A stretch of DNA of 64,000 nucleotides, taken from NCBI GenBank assembly GCA_964019165.1, contig OZ025269.1:19337687-19401686 (forward strand). The letters run 5' to 3'. Shown here piece after piece: positions 22,726-33,905 of this stretch. The notes under the pieces are model-generated. The model made no database searches, was not told the origin of the DNA, and saw only the letters and a program-made list of their open reading frames with translations. The number at the start of each line of letters is the position of its first letter. Positions within the stretch are counted from its first letter, which is position 1. The DNA is from Mastigias papua (Eukaryota; Cnidaria; Scyphozoa; Rhizostomeae; Mastigiidae). Both the position numbers and the translations under genes were made by a program.

Positions 22726-23943
22726 CCTCAGTACGATGCTCGAAAATTTGCATTCCGCACAATTGCTGGCAACGTTTGACTATGTGATCACAATAATCTC
22801 GTGGTCTATTTTTATGAAGGAACAGTATATTGAAATGTGATGACTACAGTTGTGTTTCGTATTAGGTTTCATCCGCCTATTCCGTAGGCATTTTCATCCC
22901 TCAATTCATATATCAACTCCATTGCGCTGTCGTGAAGTTGTAGGCAGGGGTAACCGAGAGGCTGGCAAAGGTCCCTGGGAAAATTTTATGGACTATGCCT
23001 TGTAGATGTTATTAGGGTAACTTCACTCGACATACAGAGAGATGCGACCTCTCTGGAAATATATCGAGAGATGAAATCATAGATATGAGTGTATGAAACC
23101 TCAATGGCATTTAAAACGAAAGTGATTTACCACTTTTTTAAAAAACTGGAGGGTATTTACCCCCAAATGCACCACTGAAGCTTTGCCACTGGTCAGTTCT
23201 CTATCACACCACAGCCTCACATTTCTTACCTCAGTGCCCACTACTCTGATAATGCACTGTCTGCAGCTTCAACTACGTGTAGTTAATTGAGATAGTGTGG
23301 GGATAAAGTTAGTCATGAAAAAGGTATCGTATTTTTGTGGTTTCTTTTCAGTGGAGATGTGGTAATACTTTAATTTCACAGTGAAATACGACCGCCAAGT
23401 CGTGCTTCTTCCTACTATCATATTTCTTAACCTTTGGAACACCATAGAGAAGCTGGGTCGGATTGTTCAACCTTTCGCTTCTCTTATGTCTGTTAAAAGC
23501 GTAACACAACCCTATCTCTCTCGTCCTAAATCAGTTGACCACACGTAGTTGTGTTGTGTAAGTTAACAAATGACGTTAGAAGCACAAGTTGTTCACAGCA
23601 TTTTCATATGAGTGCAAGCTGCAATCTGTTTTTAATGCTTTTGAGCTGCCATAAACATTTCGACCCGCAGAGGCGTCCTCTTATCTTTCGTCCTGATAGT
23701 TCAACGTGGTTTTTTATCTGCAGTGTATAATTTTCAAGGCCGGAAAAGAAACCGAAATATATATTACCTTGCGTGCGCTTCTCGTTGGCACATCTTGTTT
23801 ACTTTCCCTCTGCATAAATTCTGAGAAGAGTTGCCGGCATATCGAATATCGTGTTCCATATGTCCGAAGCCCTAGGAATCGCCTTTTCCAGAGAATCTTT
23901 TGGTCATAAATATGCACAGAACTGAAAGTTTATATACTCTATA
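22726..23943. other. Intergenic DNA, no gene seen
   Basis: No exon, RNA gene or repeat recognised. The overlapping frames at 23706-23917 on both strands are mutual shadows. Confidence 0.35.
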
Positions 23944-24288
23944 AATGTTTTTTTGTAAGGGGCCTAGCTTAGGGCCTAGTTCCAAAAGGTCCTTATTTTT
24001 GGACCTCCAATGATCAAATTGTAGTACTTAAAGTTCCATGGTACAGACACAGGCAGAACATTGAAATTCTGAATTTTGCTTTAAATTTTGACTATATTGT
24101 TTAAATTTGAATTTAAACAATATATGAGGGTGTTGCCTGCAAATGAATGGAGCCAGCTTCCTAACTCTTGATTATTTGCTGTTATAAAAATTTTCAAATT
24201 GAAAAGTTCCTTAGGATATAAGTTCTTTAAATATTTCAGCATTCTACATGTAGGTTCCTCATAAAGTGGCTCCTTATAGAAAAGCGTG
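23944..24288 (+). mobile_element. Family A short element, copy 3
   Basis: The interior shows 'ggcctagttccaaaaggtcc', 'ttggacctccaatgatcaaa', aaaaagttccttagg, 'ttctacatgtaggttcc' and the end gaaaagcgtg. The 5' terminal repeat is eroded (no CACG). It is shorter than copy 4 owing to an internal deletion. Confidence 0.75.
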
Positions 24289-24359
24289 TTGCTTCACTAA
24301 TTATTGATATGAGAGGGAAGCTAGGTAAGTAGGCCTTTCAATGAGTAAACAAGACGCGC

Positions 24360-24560
24360 GCGCTCCCAATCGCGCACGTTGGATCGTTTGCGCGCATTAA
24401 GCATTTAATTTTGAGAGCTTTCTTTAGTACTTGCATGTATATTTTTATAAAGCTGGTGTGAGCTACAAATCGAGTGCGTGAACTGAGCTGGGCATGTGCC
24501 TGTGCGCTCGTGGGCGATCGCGCGCGTCTCATTCAACGGCCTATAGGCGCGCGTCTCATT
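24360..24560. other. CG-rich island (gcgcgc-rich)
   Basis: Several cgcgcgc tracts (for example gacgcgcgcgctcc and gatcgcgcgcgtctc) stand out from the AT-rich surroundings. The sequence cgcgtctcattcaa is repeated twice within 25 bases. No gene is attached to it. Confidence 0.45.
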
Positions 24561-24656
24561 CAAAGCGCTGTTGGTACGAATTTATGATCACATGACTGTG
24601 TGAGCCGTACAAGGGGTCTGGACTACGAAATCCAGTAGTAAATATAAATATAATAC

Positions 24657-25013
24657 TTACGTTTTTTTCACAAGGAAGTGGTTTATAAAAGATAGTACTC
24701 GACTTCTCACAAAATTAAGAAAGTTCAACATTGGATTGCTGAAACCTAAGAAAGTTGATAGGTTATATGCCTTTAATACTTCAATTTTGTATTGAAGACA
24801 ATCGTCGCTTTTACCTAATTTGTATAGATTCGTTGTGATAACCTATATAGTGTTATATTTGAGAAGTGCCTGTTTATCTGTGCAACACTTGAGTATTACG
24901 CAAACTCGGCTGTTCTTGCTAAGAAAGACTTAAGAAGGTTTCAATACTTAAATCATGAAAAAGCTAAGAAAGTTCCAGTACTGGGCGAAAAAAACTTTCG
25001 CATAAAAAACGTG
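24657..25013 (+). mobile_element. Family B short element
   Basis: It ends cataaaaaacgtg followed by TA (25014-25015). It contains tagtactcgacttctcac, aattaagaaagttcaaca, 'cctaagaaagttgatagg', 'gtgcaacacttgagtattac', gctaagaaagacttaag and 'gctaagaaagttccagtact'. That makes three exact TAAGAAAGTT motifs and three near-matches. Confidence 0.75.
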
Positions 25014-25604
25014 TAATCAACGAATCCCTGTCATTTGCTTTGTTTTGGCCAGGGTTTCCTATCCCAGTTCCTCAGCAACTCAGCACAATACGATAAAGTT
25101 GTGAGATTCTTATAGGAATATCATGGAAGAAATTCACAGGACTCAGCCCCTTTGTTTGAAGTAAGGAGAGCTTCGGGGCTCTGTCCCTTTTTCCAATGAG
25201 CGTATGCTCGTTTGGTGCCTTCCTAGCTTGGTGTTCTGAACTAGGCCTTTGCTATAAGCTTGAAGGAGATAATAGGTGCGTCTGGGCGTGGCCCACAACA
25301 TTTCCCTGCAGTACAGCCCTTTTCGTTGCATTTTAGGGCAGCACTACGGGAACATTAGGCATGACTTGAGATGGCCTAGCCTGGCCTGGCCTGGTGTATG
25401 TTTTCTTGTTTTCACCCATTTTGACAACAAAGAAAGTACGAAGACAAGTGCAAATACAACTGTGCTAATATACACAAACTTAAACTATGAAAAAGTGTCA
25501 ACCCCGTTACTATGTATGATAGTCAACAGGTGATTAGTGATTTCATAGAACAATAGTAATACTATTTACACACGTTGATATGATTGAGAAGAGGATGAGG
25601 ACAT
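25014..25604. other. Spacer between repeats, no gene seen
   Basis: A tandem 'ctggc' run (cctagcctggcctggcctgg) lies at about 25375-25395. Nothing else is supported. Confidence 0.35.
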
Positions 25605-25993
25605 ACACACCTTTTTTATAAGAATACCTAACTTTTCGCTGAGTCTCAATTTTCCTAGTTTTGTTCGATTTTTAGCTTGAGAATATTCTTAGATCATTCT
25701 TAAATTTTAGGGACTTTGACTTTGAGCATTAATACTCGTATATAATATATTCTTATTTTGAAAAGTGTGTAACTGACACTCACCAACGAGGTGCTGAGTC
25801 ACATCATAGCGTAATGACTTATAGATCCGATAATTAAAGTTCTCAGTTGTTTTGTTTTCAAAAGAAAACTAAAATAAGCAAGATATCTAAACCGTGATGA
25901 AGCTTGAGTCTTGCATTATTCTTAAATTATTCGTAAACTTCAGGGATTTTTATCCTTGATATTCTTATAGATTATATTCTTATAACACGTTTA
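25605..25993 (+). mobile_element. Family C short element (AAGAATATT motif type)
   Basis: It begins CACACCTTTTTTATAAGAAT after TA and ends 'gattatattcttataacacg'. It holds seven ATTCTTA/TAAGAAT motifs, several as double units (gagaatattcttag, attattcttaaattattc). It abuts the family A copy beginning at 25994. Confidence 0.7.
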
Positions 25994-26450
25994 CACGTTC
26001 TTTTTTATAAGGAACCTAGCTAAAGGCCTAGTTCTAAAAGTTCCTTATTTTCCGACCTCTTTTTATCAAATTCTAGTACTAAAAGTTCCTTAATAGTTCC
26101 TTAATTGTCACTGCACATAGAGTGCCACAAAATGGCACAGACACTAGAAAAGCATTGAAATTCTCAATTTTACCTTTAGTTCTGGCTAGAACTCAACCTC
26201 AAAAGCACAAATGCGACAGGAAATAAGTTCTATATATGCAAAAGCATAATTTCAATCAAAAAGTATCATGTCTATTCCATTTATATCATCCAATGTAATG
26301 TAATCTTCACTTACATCTGAGTACAATACTCGGAATTTGAAAATGAAAAGTTCCTTAGGGATTTTTCCTTTAGTAGTATAAGTTCTTTAAATATTTCGGC
26401 CTTCTACATGTAGGTTCCTTATAAAGTGGTTCCTTATATAAAAAAGCGTG
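25994..26450 (+). mobile_element. Family A short element, copy 4 (most complete)
   Basis: It starts CACGTTCTTTTTTATAAGG and ends TATAAAAAAGCGTG, with TA on both sides (25992-25993 and 26451-26452). At 457 bp it carries seven exact GGAAC/GTTCC motifs and four GTTCT/AGAAC variants. It is a good reference copy for the family. There is no open frame of note. Confidence 0.85.
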
Positions 26451-26452
26451 TA

Positions 26453-26640
26453 TATAAGCTTTTGCCGCAAGAAAGTGCTCAAAAAGCTAGGGAAGCTCAG
26501 TAGTGGATTTTTGAGACCTAAGATAGTTTATAAGTTCATAAACATTCAAAATTTCAATTTTCACACAATTCTACCTGCTAATTTGCTTAATTTCGTATAG
26601 ATTCCCTGAATAGTATGTAATCTATATCTCCTTTCTCAAT
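26453..26640 (+). mobile_element. Family B element, 5' portion
   Basis: It begins right after the TA that closes family A copy 4. It shows aagaaagtgctcaaaaagct, 'tttttgagacctaagata', 'atttcgtatagattcc', then breaks off. The 3' half is missing. Confidence 0.55.
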
Positions 26641-26689
26641 TTCAAACATTTGGTGTATCAGAGAAAATCCCAGTGATTCATTATATAGA

Positions 26690-26995
26690 TATTTTCTATA
26701 AGAATTTGGTTTATAACAAAGTAGTGCTCGATTGCTCAAAAAGTTAGGAAATGTCAATACTGGATTTTTGAGATCTAAGAAAAGCGATAAAGTCAAATAA
26801 ATTTTAAGATTCAATTTTTCACCCAAGCTTAGAATCTCTTTGCTTTAATTTGTAGATGTTTCCTGCGTTAACCTAAGTATTCTTGTGTTACACAAATTCA
26901 AGCATCCTTGCTAACATAGTTTTGGTGTTGAAATCATGAAAAAATTGGAAAGTTTCATTGCAACTTTGCTATAGAAAGCCAAGAGACAACTTATT
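26690..26995 (+). mobile_element. Family B short element
   Basis: Landmarks are gtagtgctcgattgctcaaa, 'gttaggaaatgtcaatactg', 'tttttgagatctaagaaaag', 'gtagatgtttcctgcg' and 'gaaaaaattggaaagtttc'. Divergent copy with an indistinct end. Confidence 0.6.
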
Positions 26996-27135
26996 TATAG
27001 ATGAAATGTGTACTGTAACAGAAAAAATTGTTCAACGAATCTTAATTTTTACTAGCTTTTAGGGAGGATCTTCCGATGTTTCATCTTCTGACCGGCTTTT
27101 CATAGACTACGAACCATTGCCCTATAAACATAACT

Positions 27136-27500
27136 ACTTACTTTTCCTTGTAAAAAATTTGTTTGGGCCTAGTACTGAAACTTTCTTACCTTGTTCATAA
27201 TTTAATATTGAAAATTTCTTAATGAAGATTCTCTTTGCGAGAATAGCCGAGTTTGCGTGTCACTAAAATGTTACACAGACAGGCGGGACTGCACAAAATT
27301 AACACTCTACTGCATGTGTTACAACAAGAAATCTATATAAACTAAATAACAGCGATGACTGTCTTGAGTCAATATTGGAATTGTACAAGTATATAACTTA
27401 TAAAGTTCCTTAGCAGATCTCAAAATCCAACACTGAATATTAACTATATGAGCAGCCAAGTACTTTTATCTTATAACCCACTTTCTTATACAAAAACCGT
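27136..27500 (-). mobile_element. Family B short element
   Basis: Reverse orientation: 'ctagtactgaaactttctta', 'cgagaatagccgagtttgcg', 'acagacaggcgggact', 'gtatataacttataaag' and 'gcagccaagtacttttatctt'. Terminal repeats are eroded. Confidence 0.65.
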
Positions 27501-28052
27501 AAATATGTATGACCACTTAACATGTCTTGCTTTGTGGATAGCCAGGCCTGGGGGGCTTTCCTGCTCAGACAATTATTATGATATCATGATCCAATATCTA
27601 TTGTTTGTATAATATGCAGTGTAGGATAGAATAACAAGCCAGAGCCATCTGTCACGTTATTACCGTTCACATATTTCGCAATGTTTAGTTTTTGTTGACA
27701 TCTGTCAAAGAAATACAGGTCATCTCAGATTGCGAGATTGTCTTCGCCAATTGATATACCCGTCTGTGTCAAACAACGAAAATAAAAAGAAACCTCTTCC
27801 AATGATCTCTACTAAGTTGTTGACGGGTTGGCTTAGTTGATTGTGTGTATGCAACTTGGTAGTGGATACAAAGGAGTTAAGATCCACCTGGACTCGGGTA
27901 GTATTTGAACGGAACCACCTGTTAGCGTGCGAGTGCAAGGCCTATCCGTGCTTATGTGACCTGATTCCGCTCTGTTTAGAACGGATCCGGTGCATGTCCA
28001 AGTATTCCAAATACCAAATCCGTTAGGGTATAACGACAAAAAGCACACAATT
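27501..28052. other. Intergenic DNA, no gene seen
   Basis: Overlapping frames on both strands at 27720-28048 are shadows of one another with no family signature. Confidence 0.35.
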
Positions 28053-28110
28053 TTGTATAAGGAACCTAGATGTTAAAGGCCGAAACAAAATAAGGAACTT
28101 GTACTACTAA
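28053..28110 (+). mobile_element. Family A fragment
   Basis: Only the first ~60 bases are recognisable (ttttgtataaggaacctag, then aaggcc, then ataaggaacttgtacta). Confidence 0.5.
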
Positions 28111-28932
28111 AGACAAAATGCCTGGAAGTGCGGCAACGTTTTTTATTTCTAGGCATTGAACGGAACAGATAAATATTACAAATTGAGATTCAGTTTGTAT
28201 TAGAAGTATCATCGATTAGAAAGTGATGATGCCAGATGTGCCTGCATTTGTAACCTCCGCTGGCAACAAATACTAGGCCATATTGTCACAAATGTGTGGA
28301 CAGTCCATATTACAAATGCGTTTCCTTCAGGACTGTTGAGAGAGTTTAGGCAGCCTGGGTAGATTCCCGGGGCCCGGATCCCTATAGGGGCCCGGGAAAA
28401 TGTTGCTTATGCCAGACATCTATAATCAAAGTGCTTTATGAACAAATTTATCATATTTTTTGGTGTACATTCCGGACAATATTTTCCACGAATGTTGTCC
28501 CCTCTTTCTTATAGATGTTTTTGGAATGTTATTCTAGATCTCTGCCTATATTATACTGTCAAAATTTAATTTGTGACAGGTTTTTAAGCTATTATAGAGG
28601 GTAAAATTTACGAAATATTCTGTTATTTCGGGCCAAATTATGGTGGCCCTCCTACATCACTATAAAAAAATGTTCTGCCGCCAAGTATAGCTATGTGGCG
28701 CCGTCCCTGTAAATGGCAGTTGTTCATGATTTGCGCTGTAAATCATTGCCTTGCACTCCACGCCTGATAAAGAGGCTATGCTACGCCGCAAATCATAGCT
28801 TCAGTATTTGTAAAGCTTTGAAAGGTTGATTAACATTTGAAGCCACAAGGGCCCATTTTGCTTCTAATCCCGGGGCCCGAGCTGGTGCTCGACAAACCAT
28901 GAATTAACTGTAAAACCTATGCGCCATATTCA
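28111..28932. other. Intergenic DNA with GGGCCC-rich patches
   Basis: Short GC-rich palindromic patches at about 28363-28398 (cccggggcccgg ... ggggcccggg) and 28869-28885 (cccggggcccgag) flank AT-rich DNA. They may be the two ends of an old element, but no clean terminal repeat can be drawn. Confidence 0.35.
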
Positions 28933-29105
28933 TTCATATCGCTTCCTTTTACCCCTGTACCCATGTGATTGTTGGTAGATTTTTACAAGTTGCTTGTTAA
29001 GTTCGCTAGTGTCTTTGCCAAGCAGTTCTATCTTCTTAACAATATTACAACCATACTCTTTATCTCCACGTTTTACTACAGTTACCTCTGGCGTTCCTCT
29101 TCTTA
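28933..29105 (-). other. Possible minus-strand terminal exon (unidentified)
   Basis: On the minus strand a frame reading RGTPEVTVVKRGDKEYGCNI, then IELLGKDTSELNKQLVKIY, ends KRKRYE before a stop. It follows a pyrimidine-rich stretch ending in AG at about 29106. Composition looks protein-like and is not repeat-derived, but I recognise no family and found no second exon or polyadenylation signal. Confidence 0.25.
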
Positions 29106-30280
29106 ACGGAAGGCTCAATGAACAAAGAACGTCTCATAAGTGCCACTGCTTTTTAATTCCAACTCACTTTGGGAGTTTCAACAAAAGAGACCATTGGCAT
29201 CCACCCGTGACTTTTATCATTTTATTGATTTTAAGTGATTTTATTGTTTTAGTAAGTAAGTAAGCAAATAAATGACGTAAGTGTCCTTAGGCAATCCATC
29301 CTTAAAAGCTGGCTATTCTTTTGCCCGCTGACTGTCGGGCGCAATTATTTCTTCCTGGTTATTTTTGTACGGAAAACGAAGAACTGAACTCTGTAGGTAA
29401 AATATGTCCTCTCACCCCTACCGTACACATTCTCAATATCGATGTGTGGGCTCTGATTTGTCATTGTTAATTCCACTTTCAGAAATGCATCATATTTCCA
29501 AGAAAGCACCTGAAAATCCGGTGCTTTTTTGGGGGTAGCATGGTAATATGATGTCAAGTATAGTTCCGTGATTGTCATTTCATAGAACTGGCTTTCTTTT
29601 GTATGTTGTTTGTTTGTTGTAAAAGAGCTTAGCTGAAGGCCAAGTTCTTAAAGATTTTTGTTTTTGTCAGAAGGAAAGAAAGCGATAAACATTGATAATA
29701 AGCACACGCTTGGTGCACTGAGTAGTCAACTGGTGCGCCAAGTGGTGCATGAAATGGCGCTAAAACGGTACACCTATTGTAGCATACGAGTTATTGACGA
29801 TGATGCTGTCCAGTGCTCGGCAATCGTATTACTTATATTCAGGTTTGGATATAGCAATTACCTTCCTGGTACTGGTAATTCTCATCATTGTTCCTTTGTT
29901 TTCTAGAAAATACGAATGGCCAAAAGCCAAAAGGCTGGACACTTTTTCTGTACGCCCCTCCTCCCTAGCAAAACTTTCCAAGCACATCGTTGTTTGCATT
30001 CTCGTTAAAAACTGAATTGTTGACACTGTTGACGTCATTTGTATAATGTATGTTAGATAATGCTAATGGTGACTCACTTGTTTGCAGAACTGGATGTGTT
30101 TGGGTTCCTTATTGCGACATTCTTATGGTCACGCACTATGTGAAATCCCTCCTTCTTCAGAGAACTATTCCTTTAGCTGTTGCCCAAGAGGCTGATTGTC
30201 AGCCAGTTGATTGTCTAGCTCATCTTTTCTCATAACGTCGGTTAAAAATAAAATTGCTGCAAAATGAATGGCTATTACTT
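29106..30280. other. Intergenic DNA, no gene seen
   Basis: Frames on both strands around 29794-30038 overlap and carry no motif. A weak family A-like string (gagcttagctgaaggccaagttcttaaag) lies near 29625. Confidence 0.35.
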
Positions 30281-30600
30281 ATGGGTGTAGGGGGAATGTA
30301 AATTAAATGGGGTTGCAAACTGTCTGCCCGAATTACTGATATTTTGCCCCAATGAGCTGTTGTCTGGCCTTATTAAGCTGCAGCTTGTTTTCAGGCCAGT
30401 AGCCAGCTTGAATTCACAAGGGGGCACAGCCAATTTATATGATACATATATTTATATAATTCATGTCTTTAGGGGAGGCACAAAGTCAAATTTCACAAGT
30501 CCAGGGGTCTTGCCCCCAGGCCCCCTTTGGCTACGGGCCTGCTTGTTTTGGGAAAAACTGCTATTTACCTTTTTTCAAGAAACTGCCCAAATGAAAAAGA
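30281..30600 (+). mobile_element. Family F repeat, copy 2, with a nested hAT MITE
   Basis: It has the same block order as the copies at 6345 and 52129: gggtgtagggggaat, 'ggttgcaaactgtctgccc', 'gagctgttgtctggcct', 'attaagctgcag', then (after the insertion) 'gggaaaaactgctattt' and 'aaactgcccaaatgaaa'. It is split by the 150 bp insertion at 30392-30541. Confidence 0.7.
30392..30541. mobile_element. hAT-type MITE, 150 bp, nested in family F
   Basis: The ends are CAGGCCAGTAGCC and GGCTACGGGCCTG, inverted with one mismatch in 13. CTTGTTTT is duplicated on both sides (30384-30391 and 30542-30549). An 8-bp target-site duplication and CAG-starting inverted repeats are hAT hallmarks. Removing the insert and one duplicate restores the family F sequence. 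Confidence 0.88.
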
Positions 30601-30645
30601 TCATCATCATCCTCATCATCATCATCATTATCATTATTATAAAGG
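30597..30645. repeat. CAT/ATT microsatellite
   Basis: An impure (ATC)n/(ATT)n tract directly follows the end of family F copy 2. Confidence 0.85.
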
Positions 30646-30975
30646 AAACTGAGCTTGTAGTCTGTTTTCTTTAGAGTCTGAAGACCTTCGTTAGGTGAAG
30701 AATTATGGTTATTGCAAGTTATAGTCTGACATTGGAAAGATTTTTCCGATGGAGGGTAGATGTTCAACCCACACTTATTGTTAGTGAGGAAGACATTGCT
30801 TAGGGCTCTACAGGCAGGAATTTTGAGCAATCTACGGATATAGTATGCAAAAATATTATCAAGGTTCTCTGATACCCATTTTTTCGAAGGACCAGCTACA
30901 GTGAAGTGCCAAGAAATTTTAGAAAGCGACTGACAACTGTACAACAAGATTTTATTTTTTCATACTTCATTCATA
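30646..30975 (-). mobile_element. Retrotransposon (LINE) reverse-transcriptase fragment
   Basis: The minus strand reads SKISWHFTVAGPSKKWVSE, then NLDNIFAYYIRRLLKIPACR, then NVFLTNNKCGLNIYPPSEK and FQCQTI. This follows the W-x-x-x-NLD...R-(K/R)-WL-x-IP...GL-x-I-x-PS...QCQ pattern found after the reverse-transcriptase domain in a LINE lineage frequent in cnidarian and sponge genomes. It is a short remnant, bounded by a CAT tract on one side and an A-rich tract on the other. Confidence 0.6.
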
Positions 30976-31127
30976 TATTTCATACTTTATGATACAATAT
31001 TAAACTTCACTTTTGCAGGCAGTTTGAATTGACTAGCCTAGTTACAGGTGACGAATAAACAATCAAAATAAAGCAGCAAAAAGCTACAAGTAATTGGAAT
31101 GACATCAAATCGGGACAGGTACAAGGT

Positions 31128-31334
31128 TTGCTTCATGATCACCACCATCAACAACTGTTGTTAAACAGCACCATGATAACATCATTGTCATCATTACAAA
31201 TAACATCATCATCGTCATCATCACTATTCTTTGTAGTCTCTATCTTATTTGATTATCAAAATCATCAACATCATTATCATCATCATTATCAAAACTATTA
31301 TCATCATTTTCGTCATCATCATCGTCATTACTGA
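31128..31334. repeat. Degenerate CAT-rich low-complexity tract
   Basis: Interrupted ATC/CAT/CAA triplets over 200 bases. The His- and Ser-rich open frame is a repeat artefact. Confidence 0.8.
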
Positions 31335-32394
31335 ATGTTTGTCAACTCTTAAGCAAAAAATATTAAGAGGGTGATCAGGTTAAACCTCAAATATACCCTT
31401 TCATTTTTTTTGAAAAACTTTTTATACAACTACACTCTTTTTCATAATACCATGATAGTTCTTTCCAACGCTTGATGTTCTTAATATTAATTAATGATAA
31501 TTTGTGGCCTTAATTGACCTTAGAAGTGTTCCTATTTCAAGAATGACTCTTTACAAAATTTTGAGAAATTACATGCGGTACATAGCCTCTAAAACGTTAG
31601 GCCAAGCTACTTTTGTAAATAAAGCAGCGGATGTTGATGTTTGTTAACAGCCTCATCAGAACTTATTTGCCAAAAGACTGTCGGTAGTAGAGTACTTGTG
31701 AAAATTTTCATGTGAGGCTGAACGTGTTCTGCAATTTTCTTACTTTTTTTAGCAAACCGAGCCTCAATGTTCTTATTAAATGTATTCTCATAGTCTTGTC
31801 CAGGAGGTCCATCGCTCAATCATTAAAAAGCTCTTTTTGTCTTCAATTCGAACCTTGGCACACATTTTGTCTAGCTGCATACTGTACATCGATAACGGAA
31901 GGTATACTCTCTAGGCAAGATTCTGTTCAAATTTTTAAGATTGTTTGTCTTTTTCTATCTCGATTTTGCTACCTTTCTATCTCCTCTCATTATTACTAAT
32001 TCCTCTCGATTTGACCTCTCCGAGTCGCCAAAGATAATAAATACCTCATACATTGTCGGGGCCAATACTGGCTTAGAAAACTAACAGAAAAATCAATAGT
32101 GATTGCAAGGCTTCTAAATGCTATCATCTGCGGTAAATTTGCACTCGAACCATAATCAAATAACATTTATTAAACTTTCTCTAGGTGCCCTTGGTACTAT
32201 TGGTTCTACCTCTGAATCTCTTATTTAGCTTCCTAAATCTCTTGATTTTAATGAAAAATTACTGGATCTCATTTTGTGCAATATCATCAGCATCACTACT
32301 ACAAGTTTTTTCTTTTATAAGTAACTGCATCATGAGTAACATACAGTTAGCAGATGGCCATAAATTTTTAGTAGTCATAGTTTCCTTCTTTGAA
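31335..32394. other. Intergenic DNA, no gene seen
   Basis: AT-rich. Frames at 31607-31999 are overlapping and unsupported. Confidence 0.35.
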
Positions 32395-32530
32395 CACTTC
32401 AGTGTCTATAGCACCAAGTGTGCAGTTAAATTTACGGAACTATGTGCACTAAAGTATAGTCATAAAGAGATCCAAATATGAGGAACTTTTAGGACTAGAT
32501 GTTGAGCTAGTTTCTTTGTAAAAACAAAAT
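32395..32530 (-). mobile_element. Family A fragment
   Basis: The end of a reverse copy: 'gtctatagcaccaag', ttacggaactatgtgc, gaggaacttttaggacta, 'gttgagctagtttcttt'. The remaining part is not recognisable. Confidence 0.5.
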
Positions 32531-32785
32531 GTAGACGCAATATATCATCACGTACACCGTTTTTGCAGAGCTTGGGCAAGTCACAACTTGTTATGTATTT
32601 GAGTACATAACATGTTATCTTGCTAGTTGTTCTTATCTCTTAGAAGTTTTCCTTTCGTTCTTTTCTGTTTAGTAGTCCTGATAGCCAGTGTTACGTTGCC
32701 TTCTTCAGTGATAGCCATAGCTGTATTTAATTAGCAAGTCGAATGAAATTATTGCTGTTCCAAGAATTATCATTATAGTATTTTT
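32531..32785. other. Spacer, no gene seen
   Basis: Nothing recognised. Confidence 0.3.
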
Positions 32786-33065
32786 TCCAATACGCCCCTC
32801 ACGGGGAATGGCATAGACTCTGTGTTCAGAGGAGGTGATTGAATCAAACTATGCTCAATTCACTCTGTTACCCCCAACCCCAACAGTTACTTTGCAGAGT
32901 TGCAGCCTAAGTCACTGAGCCTGTTTTTTACCGAAAGGGCCCTGCTGGATAACATCTGCTCCAATTCTAAAGGGCAGTGTCTCTCTGTGCCCGTTCACTA
33001 CCACAAGGAGTTCTCCATCAAAAAGTCGTCATCAGCATCATCGCAATCATCATCGTATTCATGAT
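32786..33065 (+). mobile_element. Family E repeat, copy 3, with CAT-like tail
   Basis: Shared blocks are tacgcccctcacgggg, 'gaggaggtgattgaatc', 'cactctgttaccccc', 'ccaacagttactttgcagag', 'gggccctgctgga', 'cagtgtctctctgtgcccgt'. It then runs into 'gtcgtcatcagcatcatcg', an impure CAT tract, exactly as in copy 2. Confidence 0.65.
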
Positions 33066-33758
33066 CATCAAAGCATTTCTCCACTGATTTTTTGTGATTG
33101 ACATTAGCCTCCTTAGTCATTATAAATTTCGGTGTATGTTCCATATTCTTTATAAAACTCAGTACTGATTAAACTGATGATAGAATTATAGAGCAACTTA
33201 CCAACCATTGTGTTATTTTTGAAAGGGGAGGGGTTCGTGGTTCTACTGTGCCTAAAGACCTGTACCAAATCCCTAAGCTGGTACATCTAACATTCCGGTA
33301 ACCCGTATGTTGCTAAATAGAGCAATTTACCATTGCTGATCAGAATTCATATCATTTTAGGGGAGGTACTATACTACAAACCCTCCTCGCCGCTGGCCTT
33401 GAGAGATTCATACTACGGGGGACATGGACTAACAGCTACTGGCCAGTTTTTGATTCATGTTTCTCTGGCTTTATACATCCATCTAAAGATTGTTAGGCAA
33501 GAATACACCATAAACCATTCGTGCAGCAGAGCTCAGCTGCTTGGCTGAGCAAATAGTTTGATTTATAGCAGGTCTATGGCGTGTCAAAAGACAACAATGT
33601 TATCTGCAGTTTACTTTTCACAGCTTCGACTTTGAAAGCTAGCATTTGCCCAAAATTGAGTAAATATTATCTTATGAATTACCACAAAAAGATTGGCCTG
33701 AAGCCTCAACTCTATTGCTTTCCTTTTGCCTTAACCTTCAATGACATGCTACTGTACA
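33066..33758. other. Intergenic DNA, no gene seen
   Basis: Open frames at 33333-33772 lack coding support. Confidence 0.35.
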
Positions 33759-33905
33759 ATGTCAAAGAATAAATCATGGTGGAACGTTAATTCTAGGACA
33801 CTGTGCCCCTGTATTCGATTGCACAAATGTCATGATATAAAGTTGTGCAATAGGCCATAGAAGACGTTTCCTACCCTTAACGTTCTATGATTTATTCTTT
33901 GACAT
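33759..33905. mobile_element. Small MITE or inverted repeat, 147 bp
   Basis: ATGTCAAAGAATAAATCAT at the left end is inverted at the right end (ATGATTTATTCTTTGACAT), followed inward by (t)ggaacgttaa / ttaacgttct. The arms are about 29 bp. No clear target-site duplication. Confidence 0.7.
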
